NCBI RefSeq assembly: GCF_035818635.1
Contig: NZ_JAYLLH010000033.1
Coordinates: 1 to 35,016, forward strand
Length of the DNA: 35,016 nt
Direction: 5' to 3'
Source: Mesobacterium_A hydrothermale
Lineage (GTDB): Bacteria; Pseudomonadota; Alphaproteobacteria; Rhodobacterales; Rhodobacteraceae
Part shown: piece after piece, positions 25,969 to 33,846 of the stretch
How the letters are laid out: every line of letters starts with the position of its first letter
How positions within the stretch are numbered: the stretch's first letter is position 1
Program-made: the position numbers and the translations under genes
Notes under the pieces: model-generated
The model's database searches: none
Seen by the model: the letters and a program-made list of their open reading frames with translations, nothing else
Told to the model about the DNA's origin: nothing

Positions 25969-27303
25969 TTACAGGTAATCGGCCCGCTGCAACCCGTACT
26001 TGGCCATCTTCTCGTTCAGCGTCCGGCGCGGCAGACACAGCTCGTCCATCACCGCCGAAATTGCCCCCTTGTGGCGCCGCATCGTGTTGTCGATCAGCGT
26101 GCGCTCGAACGCTTCCACATATTCCTTCAGCGGCTTGCCCTCGGTGGTCATCACCGGCTGCATGTCCTCATGATCGCTCATCAGCAAGGACGAGATCGTC
26201 CCCTGCCCGCGCCGCGCCTGCAACACCGCGCGTTCGGCCAGGTTGATCAGCTGGCGCACGTTGCCGGGCCAGGGCGCCTGCAACAGCTGCGCCGCCTCGG
26301 GGGCGCTGATTTTCGGGGCGTCACAGCCGTATTCCTCGGCGAACTGCTCGCTCAGCCGGGTGAACAGCGTCAGGATATCCTCGCCGCGCGAACGCAGCGG
26401 CGGCGCAGTCAGGCGCAGCGCCGACAGGCGATAGAACAGGTCCGGGCGCATCGCGCTTTCGCAGGTGCGGCCCTCGTCCTGCAGGTTGCAAATGGCGATG
26501 ATCCGGGTTTCGGGCGGGGTGCCCTGCTCGTTCATCACGTTCAGAAGCTTCGCCTGCGCTGCGTCCGACAGCGCTTCGATGTCCTCCAGCACCAGCGTCC
26601 CGCCGCGCGCCTCTTCAACCGCCGGCAGCTGGCTCTCCTCGGGCATCATCGGCCCGAACAGCCGCCGCATCAGCGCGGTCTCGTCAAAGGCAGAGCAGCG
26701 AAGCAGCACGAATTTTTTGCCCGCCCGGGCGCCCACCGCGTGCAGCGCATGGGCGATCAGCGTCTTGCCGGTGCCGGTCTCGCCGTCGATCAGCACATGG
26801 CCATCGGCCTGGCCCAGGTCCAGGATATCCTCGCGCAGCCGCTCCATCACCGGGCTTTGGCCGATCAGCTTCTTCATGATCTGGCCCCCGTCCGACAGTT
26901 CCCGCCGCAGCGCGCGGTTGTCCAGCGTCAGGCGGCGGGCCGTGGTGGCCTTCTTAGCCAGTTCGGTCATCCGGTCGGGATTGAACGGCTTTTCCAGAAA
27001 GTCATAGGCCCCGATCCGCATCGCCTCGACCGCCATCGGCACGTCGCCATGGCCGGTGATCAATATGACCGGCAGCGTGCTGTCCGAGCCCATCAGCTTG
27101 CGCAACAGCTGGATCCCGTCCATCCCCGGCATGCGGATGTCGGAAATCACGATGCCGGGGTAATCCGGCCCCAACGCCCCCAGCGCCTCTTCCGCGCTGG
27201 CAAAGGTTTCGGTGTCATAGCCCGACAGCGCCAGCCACTGGCTGATCGACTGGCGCATGTCCTTTTCGTCATCGACGATGGCGATTTTCATTGCATTCGA
27301 CAT
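25969..27303 (-). CDS. dctD: DctD/NtrC-family response regulator lacking the GAFTGA loop
   Basis: A 444-residue three-domain regulator. The receiver has acidic D11-D12, phospho-acceptor D55 in SDIRMPG and K105. The AAA+ domain has Walker A GETGTGKT (174-181), a Walker B-like GGTLVLEDIE (234-243) and the arginine-finger segment MRPDLFYRLS (285-294). The C-terminus (about 410-440) has a Fis-type helix-turn-helix. Between LFG (215-217) and Walker B, where family members carry GAFTGA, it reads PMMPEESQLPAVEEAR: the sigma-54-contacting loop is missing. It is translated 5 bp after the dctB stop with GGAG upstream. The C4-dicarboxylate role is by homology; no transporter gene lies in the window. Confidence 0.88.
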   Translation of the reverse strand: MSNAMKIAIVDDEKDMRQSISQWLALSGYDTETFASAEEALGALGPDYPGIVISDIRMPGMDGIQLLRKLMGSDSTLPVILITGHGDVPMAVEAMRIGAYDFLEKPFNPDRMTELAKKATTARRLTLDNRALRRELSDGGQIMKKLIGQSPVMERLREDILDLGQADGHVLIDGETGTGKTLIAHALHAVGARAGKKFVLLRCSAFDETALMRRLFGPMMPEESQLPAVEEARGGTLVLEDIEALSDAAQAKLLNVMNEQGTPPETRIIAICNLQDEGRTCESAMRPDLFYRLSALRLTAPPLRSRGEDILTLFTRLSEQFAEEYGCDAPKISAPEAAQLLQAPWPGNVRQLINLAERAVLQARRGQGTISSLLMSDHEDMQPVMTTEGKPLKEYVEAFERTLIDNTMRRHKGAISAVMDELCLPRRTLNEKMAKYGLQRADYL

Positions 27304-27308
27304 GGGGC

Positions 27309-29075
27309 TTACTCCGCCGCTTGGGTTTCTTCGATCAGGATGGGCAATTGCATCTCGAACACCGCGCCACCCCGTTCGGCGTGGCGCGCGGTCAGTCGGC
27401 CGCCCAGGTCGCTGACGATGCCCGAACTGATGGCAAGGCCAAGCCCCACCCCGTCGCCGGGCTGTTTCGTGGTGTAGAACGGTTCGAACAGCGCTTCGAG
27501 ATCCTCGATCCCGTGGCCATTGTCGCGCACCGTCAGGGTCGCGGTTTCCCCGCTCGCCAGGATGATATCCACCTGCGGATCGCTGACCCCGCGCGTCGCA
27601 TCCAGCGCATTGCGCAGCAGGTTGACCATCACCTGCTCGATCCGCATCCGGTCGCCCATCACCCGCACCGGCGTTTCGGGCAGGATCTTGGTGATCTTGA
27701 CCTGCCGCGATTTCAGCTGCGGCTCCATCATCGACAGGGCCGAGGCGAGCGCATCGCCCATGTCGACCGGAGACAGTTCCGCCTGCCCCTTGCGGGCATA
27801 GGATTTCAACTGCCGGGTGATCGCCCCCATCCGCTCGATCAGATCGTCGATGCGGTGGAACGCGGTCAACGCCTCATCCGGGCGGTTGCGCCGCAAGAGC
27901 AGCCGCGCCCCGGCCAGATAGGTCTTCATCGCCGCAAGCGGCTGGTTCAGCTCGTGGCTGACCGCCGCCGACATCTCGCCCAACGCCGCCAGTTTCGAGC
28001 TTTGCGCCAGCGTCTGTTCCGCCACCGCCAGGGTTTCCTGTACCCGTTCCCGTTCCGCGATTTCGCGCTGCAACCGCACGTTCAGCGCCCGCAGTTCCGC
28101 CGATTCCCGCTGAAACAGCGCCACGCGCAACGCGCTTTTCCGGCTGAGAAAGTAGAACATCAGCGCCGCCAGGATCGCAAAGCCCATGATTTCCAGGGCC
28201 AGAACCGCGTTCACACGCTCACGCACGCTGGCATAGGTGGTGAAACTGGCCATCCGCCAGCCGCGAAACGAAATCCGCGACGCGGTGCGCATCACCGCTT
28301 CGCCGCGCAGATAGGCATCCGCCGGCAACGCCGTCCAGTCCGACGTCGCCCGGATCGCCCGTTCGATCGCTCCTTGCGCCGGCTGGCGATCCAGCGCCTC
28401 TTCCTCGGACATGCCGCGCCAGCGCGGTTCGGTCGCCAGGATGATGATGCCTTCGGAATTGGTCACCAGCACGGCATCGGAAATCCCCGCCCAGGCGCGT
28501 TCGAACTTGGCCAGATCAGCCTCGACCACGATCACCCCGATGGTCGAGCCGTTGCTTTCCAGCCGCCGCGAATAGGTAAAGCTGTAGCCGCCGGATTCGC
28601 GCCGCAGCGTGGTGAACACCGTGGTGCTGGCACGCAGCGCATCGACGAAATAGGGCGAATTGCGGTGCGCCTCGCCCAGCCGGTTGCGGTCGGTCGCCGC
28701 CACCGTGCGCCCGTCCATGTCCAGCAGCATCAGCGATGCGGCCCCGATCTCCTCGACAAAGGAAATCAGCCGCTGCGACGACTGGCTGTAATCGGCGGAA
28801 TTGAGCGCCCCGATCAACGCCGGGTCACGCGACAGAAGCTGCGGCACGATGGCGTTGCGGCGCAGTTCCGACAAAAGGTTCCCCGAATACAGCGCCAGAC
28901 GCAGTTCGGCCCGGTTGCGGGTGGTTTCGGTAAACCGGTCGGTCAGCAATCGGTTGGTGAACCATACCGTCGCAACAGCAACCACCGCCAGCAAGACCAA
29001 CATCCCGCGCACACGCCAGCCAAGCAGGCTGACGCGACGACGTGCAGGGGTCTGGGGTTTGCGCTCGGTGGCCAT
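27309..29075 (-). CDS. dctB: DctB-type sensor histidine kinase
   Basis: A 588-residue membrane kinase: helix 1 at about 24-40, a periplasmic double-PAS (dCache) sensor at about 45-285, helix 2 at about 290-310, a coiled coil, then the kinase core. The H-box is SHELNQPLAAMKTY with phospho-acceptor H374. N (NLLRNALDA), G1 (DNGHGI), F (FEPFYTTK) and G2 (GLGLAI) boxes are all intact, so it should be active. The DctB assignment rests on architecture and the adjacent DctD-like gene. It begins 36 bp after purQ on the same strand. Confidence 0.9.
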   Translation of the reverse strand: MATERKPQTPARRRVSLLGWRVRGMLVLLAVVAVATVWFTNRLLTDRFTETTRNRAELRLALYSGNLLSELRRNAIVPQLLSRDPALIGALNSADYSQSSQRLISFVEEIGAASLMLLDMDGRTVAATDRNRLGEAHRNSPYFVDALRASTTVFTTLRRESGGYSFTYSRRLESNGSTIGVIVVEADLAKFERAWAGISDAVLVTNSEGIIILATEPRWRGMSEEEALDRQPAQGAIERAIRATSDWTALPADAYLRGEAVMRTASRISFRGWRMASFTTYASVRERVNAVLALEIMGFAILAALMFYFLSRKSALRVALFQRESAELRALNVRLQREIAERERVQETLAVAEQTLAQSSKLAALGEMSAAVSHELNQPLAAMKTYLAGARLLLRRNRPDEALTAFHRIDDLIERMGAITRQLKSYARKGQAELSPVDMGDALASALSMMEPQLKSRQVKITKILPETPVRVMGDRMRIEQVMVNLLRNALDATRGVSDPQVDIILASGETATLTVRDNGHGIEDLEALFEPFYTTKQPGDGVGLGLAISSGIVSDLGGRLTARHAERGGAVFEMQLPILIEETQAAE

Positions 29076-29111
29076 GGCGCCAAGGTACGCCGCGCCCGCG
29101 CGCGGCTCAAG

Positions 29112-29780
29112 TCACGCTTGCAGCAGCGCCCCGGCCAGATGGGCGAAAAGACGCGCACCATCGGTCGATCCATGGCTGGTTTCCGCCGCCCGTTCCGGAT
29201 GCGGCATCATCCCCAGCACCCGCCGGTTCTCGGACAGCACCCCGGCGATATCGGCGGTCGAACCATTTGGGTTGTCGGCATAGGTAAAGGCGATGCGATC
29301 CTCGCCCTTCAACCGCGCCAGCGTGTCCGCATCGGCGGTATAGTTGCCGTCGTGATGCGCGATCGGAATCTCGATCTCTTCGCCCACGGTATAGCCGCCG
29401 GTAAAAACGCTGTCCGCAGTCTGCACCCGCAGGGTTTCGGTCCGGCAGATGAATTTCAGCCCGGCATTGCGCATCAAGGCCCCGGGCAGCAAGTGGGTTT
29501 CGGTCAGCACCTGGAACCCGTTGCACACCCCGAAGACATACCCGCCCCGCTCGGCGTGGTTGCGAATTTCCCGGCTGATCGGGGAATTGGCGGCAATCGC
29601 CCCGCAGCGCAGGTAGTCGCCAAAGGAAAACCCGCCCGGGATGCCCACGATATCAATGCCCGCAGGCAGCGTGGTGTCCTTGTGCCAGACCTTCTGCACA
29701 TCGCAGCCCGCCTTGCGGAAGGCCTCGACCAGGTCGCGGTCGCAGTTCGACCCGGGGAAGACGATGACGGCAGCTTTCAT
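29112..29780 (-). CDS. purQ: PurQ, glutaminase subunit of FGAM synthase
   Basis: A 222-residue class I glutamine amidotransferase that provides ammonia to PurL for conversion of FGAR to FGAM in purine synthesis. Catalytic triad residues visible: C86 in GVCNGFQ, H194 and E196 in PHPER. The N-terminus MKAAVIVFPGSNCDRD is typical. It is separated from the upstream alcohol dehydrogenase gene by 206 bp that contain repeats, so it may have its own promoter. PurL is not in the window. Confidence 0.97.
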   Translation of the reverse strand: MKAAVIVFPGSNCDRDLVEAFRKAGCDVQKVWHKDTTLPAGIDIVGIPGGFSFGDYLRCGAIAANSPISREIRNHAERGGYVFGVCNGFQVLTETHLLPGALMRNAGLKFICRTETLRVQTADSVFTGGYTVGEEIEIPIAHHDGNYTADADTLARLKGEDRIAFTYADNPNGSTADIAGVLSENRRVLGMMPHPERAAETSHGSTDGARLFAHLAGALLQA

Positions 29781-29986
29781 GGCACATCTCTCTGGCAGAA
29801 GGGCTTTGCGCTGCTGCTACAACCTCGGGCAGTTCGGTGCAAGGGTGTTGGCCCCGCCCCGCGCTGTGGCAAAGCGGACCGCGCCCCGCGTGCCTGCCCC
29901 GGCGCAGATCATGCGCATCGAATGTGCATCCTTTGTGCATCGAATGTGCCCCCGCTCACGGGTACAAAATCACGGGCACAAATCCC
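29781..29986 (-). other. repeat-bearing leader region of purQ
   Basis: No gene seen in these 206 bp. On the plus strand GCATCGAATGTGC occurs at 29915-29927 and 29937-29949, exactly 22 bp apart (two helical turns), and CACGGG[T/C]ACAAA occurs in tandem at 29957 and 29971. These look like paired protein-binding sites for purQ or decayed repeats; the factor is unknown. Confidence 0.5.
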
Positions 29987-31030
29987 CTAGCCGGTGAACT
30001 CGGTGATCACCGCCACGCCCGGTGCCCCCGGCGTGTCGAACGCGGCCAGTTCAGCGCTGGCCTCCGACAGCTTCACCCGCCGCGCGATCAACGGGGTCAG
30101 GTCGACATGCCCGCCCTCGATCAACGACAGAAGCGACGGATAGCGATGCGCCGGCATGCCCCGCGTGCCATAGACCGCCAACTGCCCGGAATAGATCGCA
30201 TCCATCGGAATGGGCATCGTGCAATGCGCGCCCGCGGGCATGCCCACCTGCACCATCCGCCCCAGTTTTCGAAGCGATTTCAGCGCGTTGACAGTCGTTT
30301 CCGCGATCCCCAGCGCCTCGATGGCGACGTCGGCCCCACCGCCCGTCGCCTCGCGCACCGCCCGCGCGGGATCGCCGTCGCGGGCGTCGATCGTGACCTC
30401 GGCCCCCAGCATCCCGGCATAGTCCAGCCGTTCCGGCACCACGTCGACCATGGCCACACGCGCCCCCAGCGCCCGGCCCAGCAACAGCGCCGACAGCCCC
30501 ACACCACCGGCGCCATAGACCACCAGCCACTCGCCGCCCTTCAGCGCCGCCCGCCCAGTCAGCGCATGCCACGCCGTCGTCGTCCGGCACCCCAACGCTG
30601 CTGCCAGCGCCGGGTCCATCTCCTCCGGCAAGGCGGTCAGATTGGCATCGGCGTGCGCCACGGCAATGTGGCTGGCAAAGGCACCATTACAGGTAAACCC
30701 CGGCAAAACCTGACTTTTACAGATCGTCTGGTGGCCCGCCGCACAATCCGGGCACTGGCCGCACGCCAGGATGAACGGCGCGATCACCCGGTCGCCGACC
30801 GACCAGCGGCCAACCCCGGCGCCCACGCTCACCACCTCGCCGCAGTATTCGTGCCCCGGCGTAATCGGCCAGACCACATCGGGATCCACCCCGCACCAGA
30901 CATGCCAGTCCGACCGGCAGACCCCGCAGGCCAGCACCCGCAACACCACGCCGCCCGCAGGCGCCACCGGATCCGGCAGCTCCTGCAGCGACAGCGGCTG
31001 GCGCGGGCCCGCAAGCCGCGCGGCCAGCAT
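29987..31030 (-). CDS. zinc-dependent alcohol dehydrogenase (MDR family)
   Basis: A 347-residue medium-chain dehydrogenase. The catalytic zinc ligands appear as C38 (GVCRSDWH), H60-E61 (PGHEYCGE) and C148 (ALGCRTTTAW); the structural zinc uses C90, C93, C96 and C104. The nucleotide-binding GAGGVGLSA (173-181) marks an NAD(P)-binding Rossmann fold. Substrate is unknown. The start is ATG at 31030, sharing one base with the purS stop (TGATG); a longer upstream start would overlap purS by about 57 bp. The tight join to purS suggests co-translation although the enzyme has no known purine role. Confidence 0.92.
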   Translation of the reverse strand: MLAARLAGPRQPLSLQELPDPVAPAGGVVLRVLACGVCRSDWHVWCGVDPDVVWPITPGHEYCGEVVSVGAGVGRWSVGDRVIAPFILACGQCPDCAAGHQTICKSQVLPGFTCNGAFASHIAVAHADANLTALPEEMDPALAAALGCRTTTAWHALTGRAALKGGEWLVVYGAGGVGLSALLLGRALGARVAMVDVVPERLDYAGMLGAEVTIDARDGDPARAVREATGGGADVAIEALGIAETTVNALKSLRKLGRMVQVGMPAGAHCTMPIPMDAIYSGQLAVYGTRGMPAHRYPSLLSLIEGGHVDLTPLIARRVKLSEASAELAAFDTPGAPGVAVITEFTG

Positions 31031-31260
31031 CAAAGCAACTCGATGCGATAGCTTTCGATCACCGTGTTGGCCAGAAGCTTCTCGCACATCTCGCCCACGG
31101 TCGCCTCAGTGGTGCCCTCGGCCAGCTCCAGCTCGATCACCTTGCCCTGGCGCACACCCGCGACCCCGTCGAATCCCAGCGACCCCAGCGCGTGGCGCAC
31201 CGCCTCGCCCTGCGGGTCCAGAACCCCGTCCTTCAGCATCACATGCACCCGTGCCTTCAT
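31030..31260 (-). CDS. purS: PurS, small subunit of FGAM synthase
   Basis: A 76-residue protein that bridges PurQ and PurL in the FGAM synthase complex. It shows the PurS pattern MKARVHVMLKDGVLDPQGEAV, then RQGKVIELEL and CEKLLANTVIESYRIEL. ATG at 31260 has GGAG upstream; the longer open frame is not required. It follows purC after 88 bp that include a hairpin element, and overlaps the alcohol dehydrogenase start by 1 bp. Confidence 0.95.
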   Translation of the reverse strand: MKARVHVMLKDGVLDPQGEAVRHALGSLGFDGVAGVRQGKVIELELAEGTTEATVGEMCEKLLANTVIESYRIELL

Positions 31261-31300
31261 CGACCCGTCTCCGATTGCAGAAAGGACCTCTGCCCTTTCA

Positions 31301-31341
31301 TCTTTCCAAAAATACTCAGACACGCCCGGCCCCACCGGGCG
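31301..31341 (-). terminator. hairpin/TATTTTT element between purC and purS
   Basis: Read on the minus strand immediately after the purC stop: stem CGCCCGG/CCGGGCG (31323-31341, loop of 5), then TGTCTGAGTATTTTTGG. It matches the three other elements in position and orientation. Inside an operon it could be a partial terminator that lowers purS expression relative to purC. Confidence 0.55.
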
Positions 31342-31348
31342 CGTCGGT

Positions 31349-32110
31349 TCAGTTGATCAGCTTGGGCTTGTCCATCGGCGTCGCCTGTTTCGGCATCACG
31401 CCCAGGCGCCGGGCGACCTCGGTATAGGCATCGGTGAGCGAGCCCAGGTCGCGGCGGAACACATCCTTGTCCAGCTTCTCGCCGGTCTCGAGATCCCACA
31501 GCCGGCAGCTGTCGGGGCTGATTTCATCGGCCACGATCAAACGCTGGTAATCGCCGTCATAGACCCGGCCAATCTCGATCTTGAAATCCACCAGCTTGAT
31601 GCCGACGCCATACATCAGCCCCGAAAGATAGTCATTCACCCGCAGCGCCAGCGCCAGGATGTCGTCCATGTCCTGCTGGCTCGCCCAGCCAAAGGCGGCG
31701 ATGTGCTCCTCGGTGACCAGCGGATCACCCAGCTTGTCGTCCTTGTAGCAATATTCCACGATCGGGCGCGGCAGCGGCGTTCCTTCCTCGATTCCCAGGC
31801 GCGTGGACAGCGATCCGGCGGCAAAGTTGCGTACGATGATTTCCAGCGGCACGATCTCGCAGGCGCGCACCAGTTGTTCACGCATGTTCAGCCGTTTCAG
31901 GAAATGCGTCGGCACCCCGATATTGGCCAACCCCAGCATGAAGAACTCGCTCAGGCGGTTGTTCAGCACACCCTTGCCTTCGATCACGTCCTTTTTCTGC
32001 GCGTTGAAGGCCGTCGCATCGTCCTTGAAATATTGCACGAGCGTTCCCGGTTCCGGGCCTTCGTACAGAATCTTGGCCTTGCCTTCGTAGATTTTCTTGC
32101 GCCGTGCCAT
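31349..32110 (-). CDS. purC: PurC, SAICAR synthetase
   Basis: A 253-residue enzyme that ligates aspartate to CAIR in purine synthesis. It has the start MARRKKIYEGKAKILYEG, the family signature LPRPIVEYCYKDDKLGDP and LVDFKIEIGR, and RLIVADEISPDSCRLWD. ATG at 32110 is chosen from family alignment; AAAGAGA lies upstream. It heads the minus-strand pur cluster and is divergent from the DUF1476 gene with a 161-bp spacer. Confidence 0.97.
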   Translation of the reverse strand: MARRKKIYEGKAKILYEGPEPGTLVQYFKDDATAFNAQKKDVIEGKGVLNNRLSEFFMLGLANIGVPTHFLKRLNMREQLVRACEIVPLEIIVRNFAAGSLSTRLGIEEGTPLPRPIVEYCYKDDKLGDPLVTEEHIAAFGWASQQDMDDILALALRVNDYLSGLMYGVGIKLVDFKIEIGRVYDGDYQRLIVADEISPDSCRLWDLETGEKLDKDVFRRDLGSLTDAYTEVARRLGVMPKQATPMDKPKLIN

Positions 32111-32162
32111 GGGGTCTCTTTCACTGGAAGCTGCGGAAAGATGGATTCCGCACGTTTGCGAC

Positions 32163-32191
32163 CTCATAGTCTATGGGCGGCGTTGTCGCAA
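32163..32191 (-). promoter_or_regulatory. candidate purC promoter
   Basis: On the minus strand TTGCGA (32186-32191) and TATGAG (32163-32168) are 17 bp apart, each matching sigma-70-type consensus at four of six positions, about 53 bp before the purC start. Confidence 0.35.
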
Positions 32192-32271
32192 GATGACGCC
32201 CGGGCTTGCACAGAGCGGCAGAGAACGGCATATCAGTGCCAACAGCAACGCCCTGAGGGAGCCGGTGGAAG

Positions 32272-32586
32272 ATGTCCAGTTTCGACGATCGCGAAAACGC
32301 ATTCGAGAACAAGTATGCCCATGATGAAGAGATGAAGTTCAAGGCCGAGGCACGCTGCAACAAGCTGCTTGGGCTTTGGGCCGCCGAATTGTTGGGCCTG
32401 TCCGGCGACGAAGCCGCCGCCTATGCCAAGACCGTGGTCATCGCCGATTTCGAAGAAGCCGGCCACGAAGACGTCGTGCGCAAGGTCGCGGGCGACCTGG
32501 AAGGCAAGGCCAGCGCGGATGACATCCGCGCCAAGCGGTCCGAACTGATGGCCGTCGCCAAAGACCAGGTGATGAAAGAAGCCTGA
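32272..32586 (+). CDS. DUF1476 protein, ATP synthase inhibitor subunit zeta
   Basis: A 104-residue helical protein of the DUF1476 family, which in Paracoccus denitrificans is the zeta subunit that inhibits ATP hydrolysis by F1Fo-ATPase. The N-terminal DDRENAFENKYAHDEEM corresponds to the inhibitory segment, followed by RCNKLLGLWAAELLGLSG and a four-helix bundle-like body with ADFEEAGHEDVVRKV. GGTGGAAG precedes the ATG. It is divergent from purC, not beside ATP synthase genes. Inhibitor activity in this organism is inferred. Confidence 0.9.
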   Translation: MSSFDDRENAFENKYAHDEEMKFKAEARCNKLLGLWAAELLGLSGDEAAAYAKTVVIADFEEAGHEDVVRKVAGDLEGKASADDIRAKRSELMAVAKDQVMKEA

Positions 32587-32609
32587 TCCCGACAGGGTAT
32601 GACGGATCC

Positions 32610-32634
32610 GGGCGCTGCGTATCCCGCGGCGCCC
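32610..32634 (+). terminator. candidate terminator after the zeta gene
   Basis: GGGCGC pairs with GCGCCC, extended by GCG/CGC across one-base bulges, followed by the pyrimidine-rich TTCGTGTCTTCTT. It lies 24 bp after the DUF1476 stop and would separate it from the methyltransferase transcript. Confidence 0.45.
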
Positions 32635-32647
32635 TTCGTGTCTTCTT

Positions 32648-32689
32648 GAGGCAGGCTCATCATGGTGATGAGCGATATGACTTTGCCTC
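32648..32689 (+). promoter_or_regulatory. nested stem structure in the bmtB leader
   Basis: GAGGCA (32648-32653) can pair with TGCCTC (32684-32689) around an inner perfect hairpin CTCATCA-TGG-TGATGAG (32656-32672). It ends 58 nt before the methyltransferase ATG. It does not match the SAM-II, SAH or SAM/SAH riboswitch patterns I know, so it is reported only as a possible cis-regulatory RNA. Confidence 0.35.
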
Positions 32690-32747
32690 GTCCTGCGATC
32701 CGTGCGACCTGTGCGCGCGACGCAACCAAGCCCCCGGGAACGATTCC

Positions 32748-33761
32748 ATGTGCGACGCGCTGAGCCGCCTGCTTTCCTCCAACGACTGGCTGATGGCCGA
32801 CGGCGCCACCGGCACCAACCTGTTCAACATGGGGCTGTCGTCGGGCGACGCGCCGGAATTCTGGAACGTCGACAAACCGGACAACATCCGCAAGCTGTAC
32901 CGCGACGCGGTCGAGGCCGGGTCGGACATTTTCCTGACCAACAGCTTTGGGGCAAACCGGTCGCGGCTGAAACTGCACGATGCCGGCCACCGGGCGCATG
33001 AACTGTCGCGCGTTGCCGCCGCGTTGGGCCGTGAAGTGGCCGACGCCGCTGGGCGCACCGTCGTGGTCGCGGGATCCGTCGGGCCGACCGGTGACATCAT
33101 GCAGCCGGTGGGCACGCTGTCGCACGCCGACGCGGTCGAAATCTTCCACGAAACCGCCGAGGGGCTGAAGGCCGGCGGCGCCGACGTGCTGTGGCTGGAA
33201 ACCATTTCCGCGCCAGAAGAATTCCGCGCCGCGGCCGAAGCCTTTGCCCTGGCCGACATGCCCTGGTGCGGTACGATGAGCTTTGACACCGCCGGGCGCA
33301 CGATGATGGGTCTGACCTCGGCGCATTTCGTCGAACTGGTCGAAGGCCTGCCGAATCCGCCGATTGCCTTTGGCGCCAACTGCGGCACCGGCGCGTCGGA
33401 CCTGATGCGCACGATCCTGGGCTTTGTCGCGCAAGGATCGGAACGCCCGATCATCGCCAAGGGCAACGCCGGGATCCCGAAATACCATGACGGCCACATC
33501 CATTATGATGGCACACCCGACCTGATGGCGGATTACGCCGTGCTGGCACGGGACGCCGGGGCGCGGATCATCGGCGGCTGCTGCGGCACAATGCCAGAGC
33601 ACCTGCACGCCATGCGCAAGGCGCTCGAAACCCGGCCCAAGGGCGACCGTCCGACGCTGGACCGCATCGCCGCCACGCTGGGTGCGTTTTCGTCCGAAAG
33701 CGACGGCACCGGAGATGACGCGGCCCCCAAGCGGGAACGTCGCGGCCGTCGGCGGGGCTGA
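32748..33761 (+). CDS. bmt: homocysteine S-methyltransferase (BmtB/betaine-homocysteine type)
   Basis: A 337-residue zinc-dependent methyltransferase expected to methylate homocysteine to methionine, likely with betaine as donor in this group. The start MCDALSRLLSSNDWLMADGATGTNL is typical; TNSFGANRSRL and the zinc cysteines C212 (GANCGTG), C278 and C279 (GGCCGTMPEH) are present. The frame extends upstream without a plausible start; ATG at 32748 fits the family. The last ~18 residues are a basic, low-complexity tail. A 160-nt leader with potential structure precedes it. It converges on the radical SAM gene. Confidence 0.9.
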   Translation: MCDALSRLLSSNDWLMADGATGTNLFNMGLSSGDAPEFWNVDKPDNIRKLYRDAVEAGSDIFLTNSFGANRSRLKLHDAGHRAHELSRVAAALGREVADAAGRTVVVAGSVGPTGDIMQPVGTLSHADAVEIFHETAEGLKAGGADVLWLETISAPEEFRAAAEAFALADMPWCGTMSFDTAGRTMMGLTSAHFVELVEGLPNPPIAFGANCGTGASDLMRTILGFVAQGSERPIIAKGNAGIPKYHDGHIHYDGTPDLMADYAVLARDAGARIIGGCCGTMPEHLHAMRKALETRPKGDRPTLDRIAATLGAFSSESDGTGDDAAPKRERRGRRRG

Positions 33762-33846
33762 CCCACCGGCCCGGTTTCCGGCTCAGGGCGGGGTATCGGC
33801 CAGCCCCACCTCTTGCCTTTGTGCGCACCGCGGCGCGCGCCAGCGC

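Noticed and set aside
27291..29990. 899-codon plus-strand frame opposite dctB and purQ
   Set aside because: It covers intact kinase and PurQ motifs on the minus strand and has no domain of its own.
32587..32747. SAM-II, SAH or SAM/SAH riboswitch before the methyltransferase
   Set aside because: The conserved core sequences of these classes, as I remember them, are absent; only generic stems are present.
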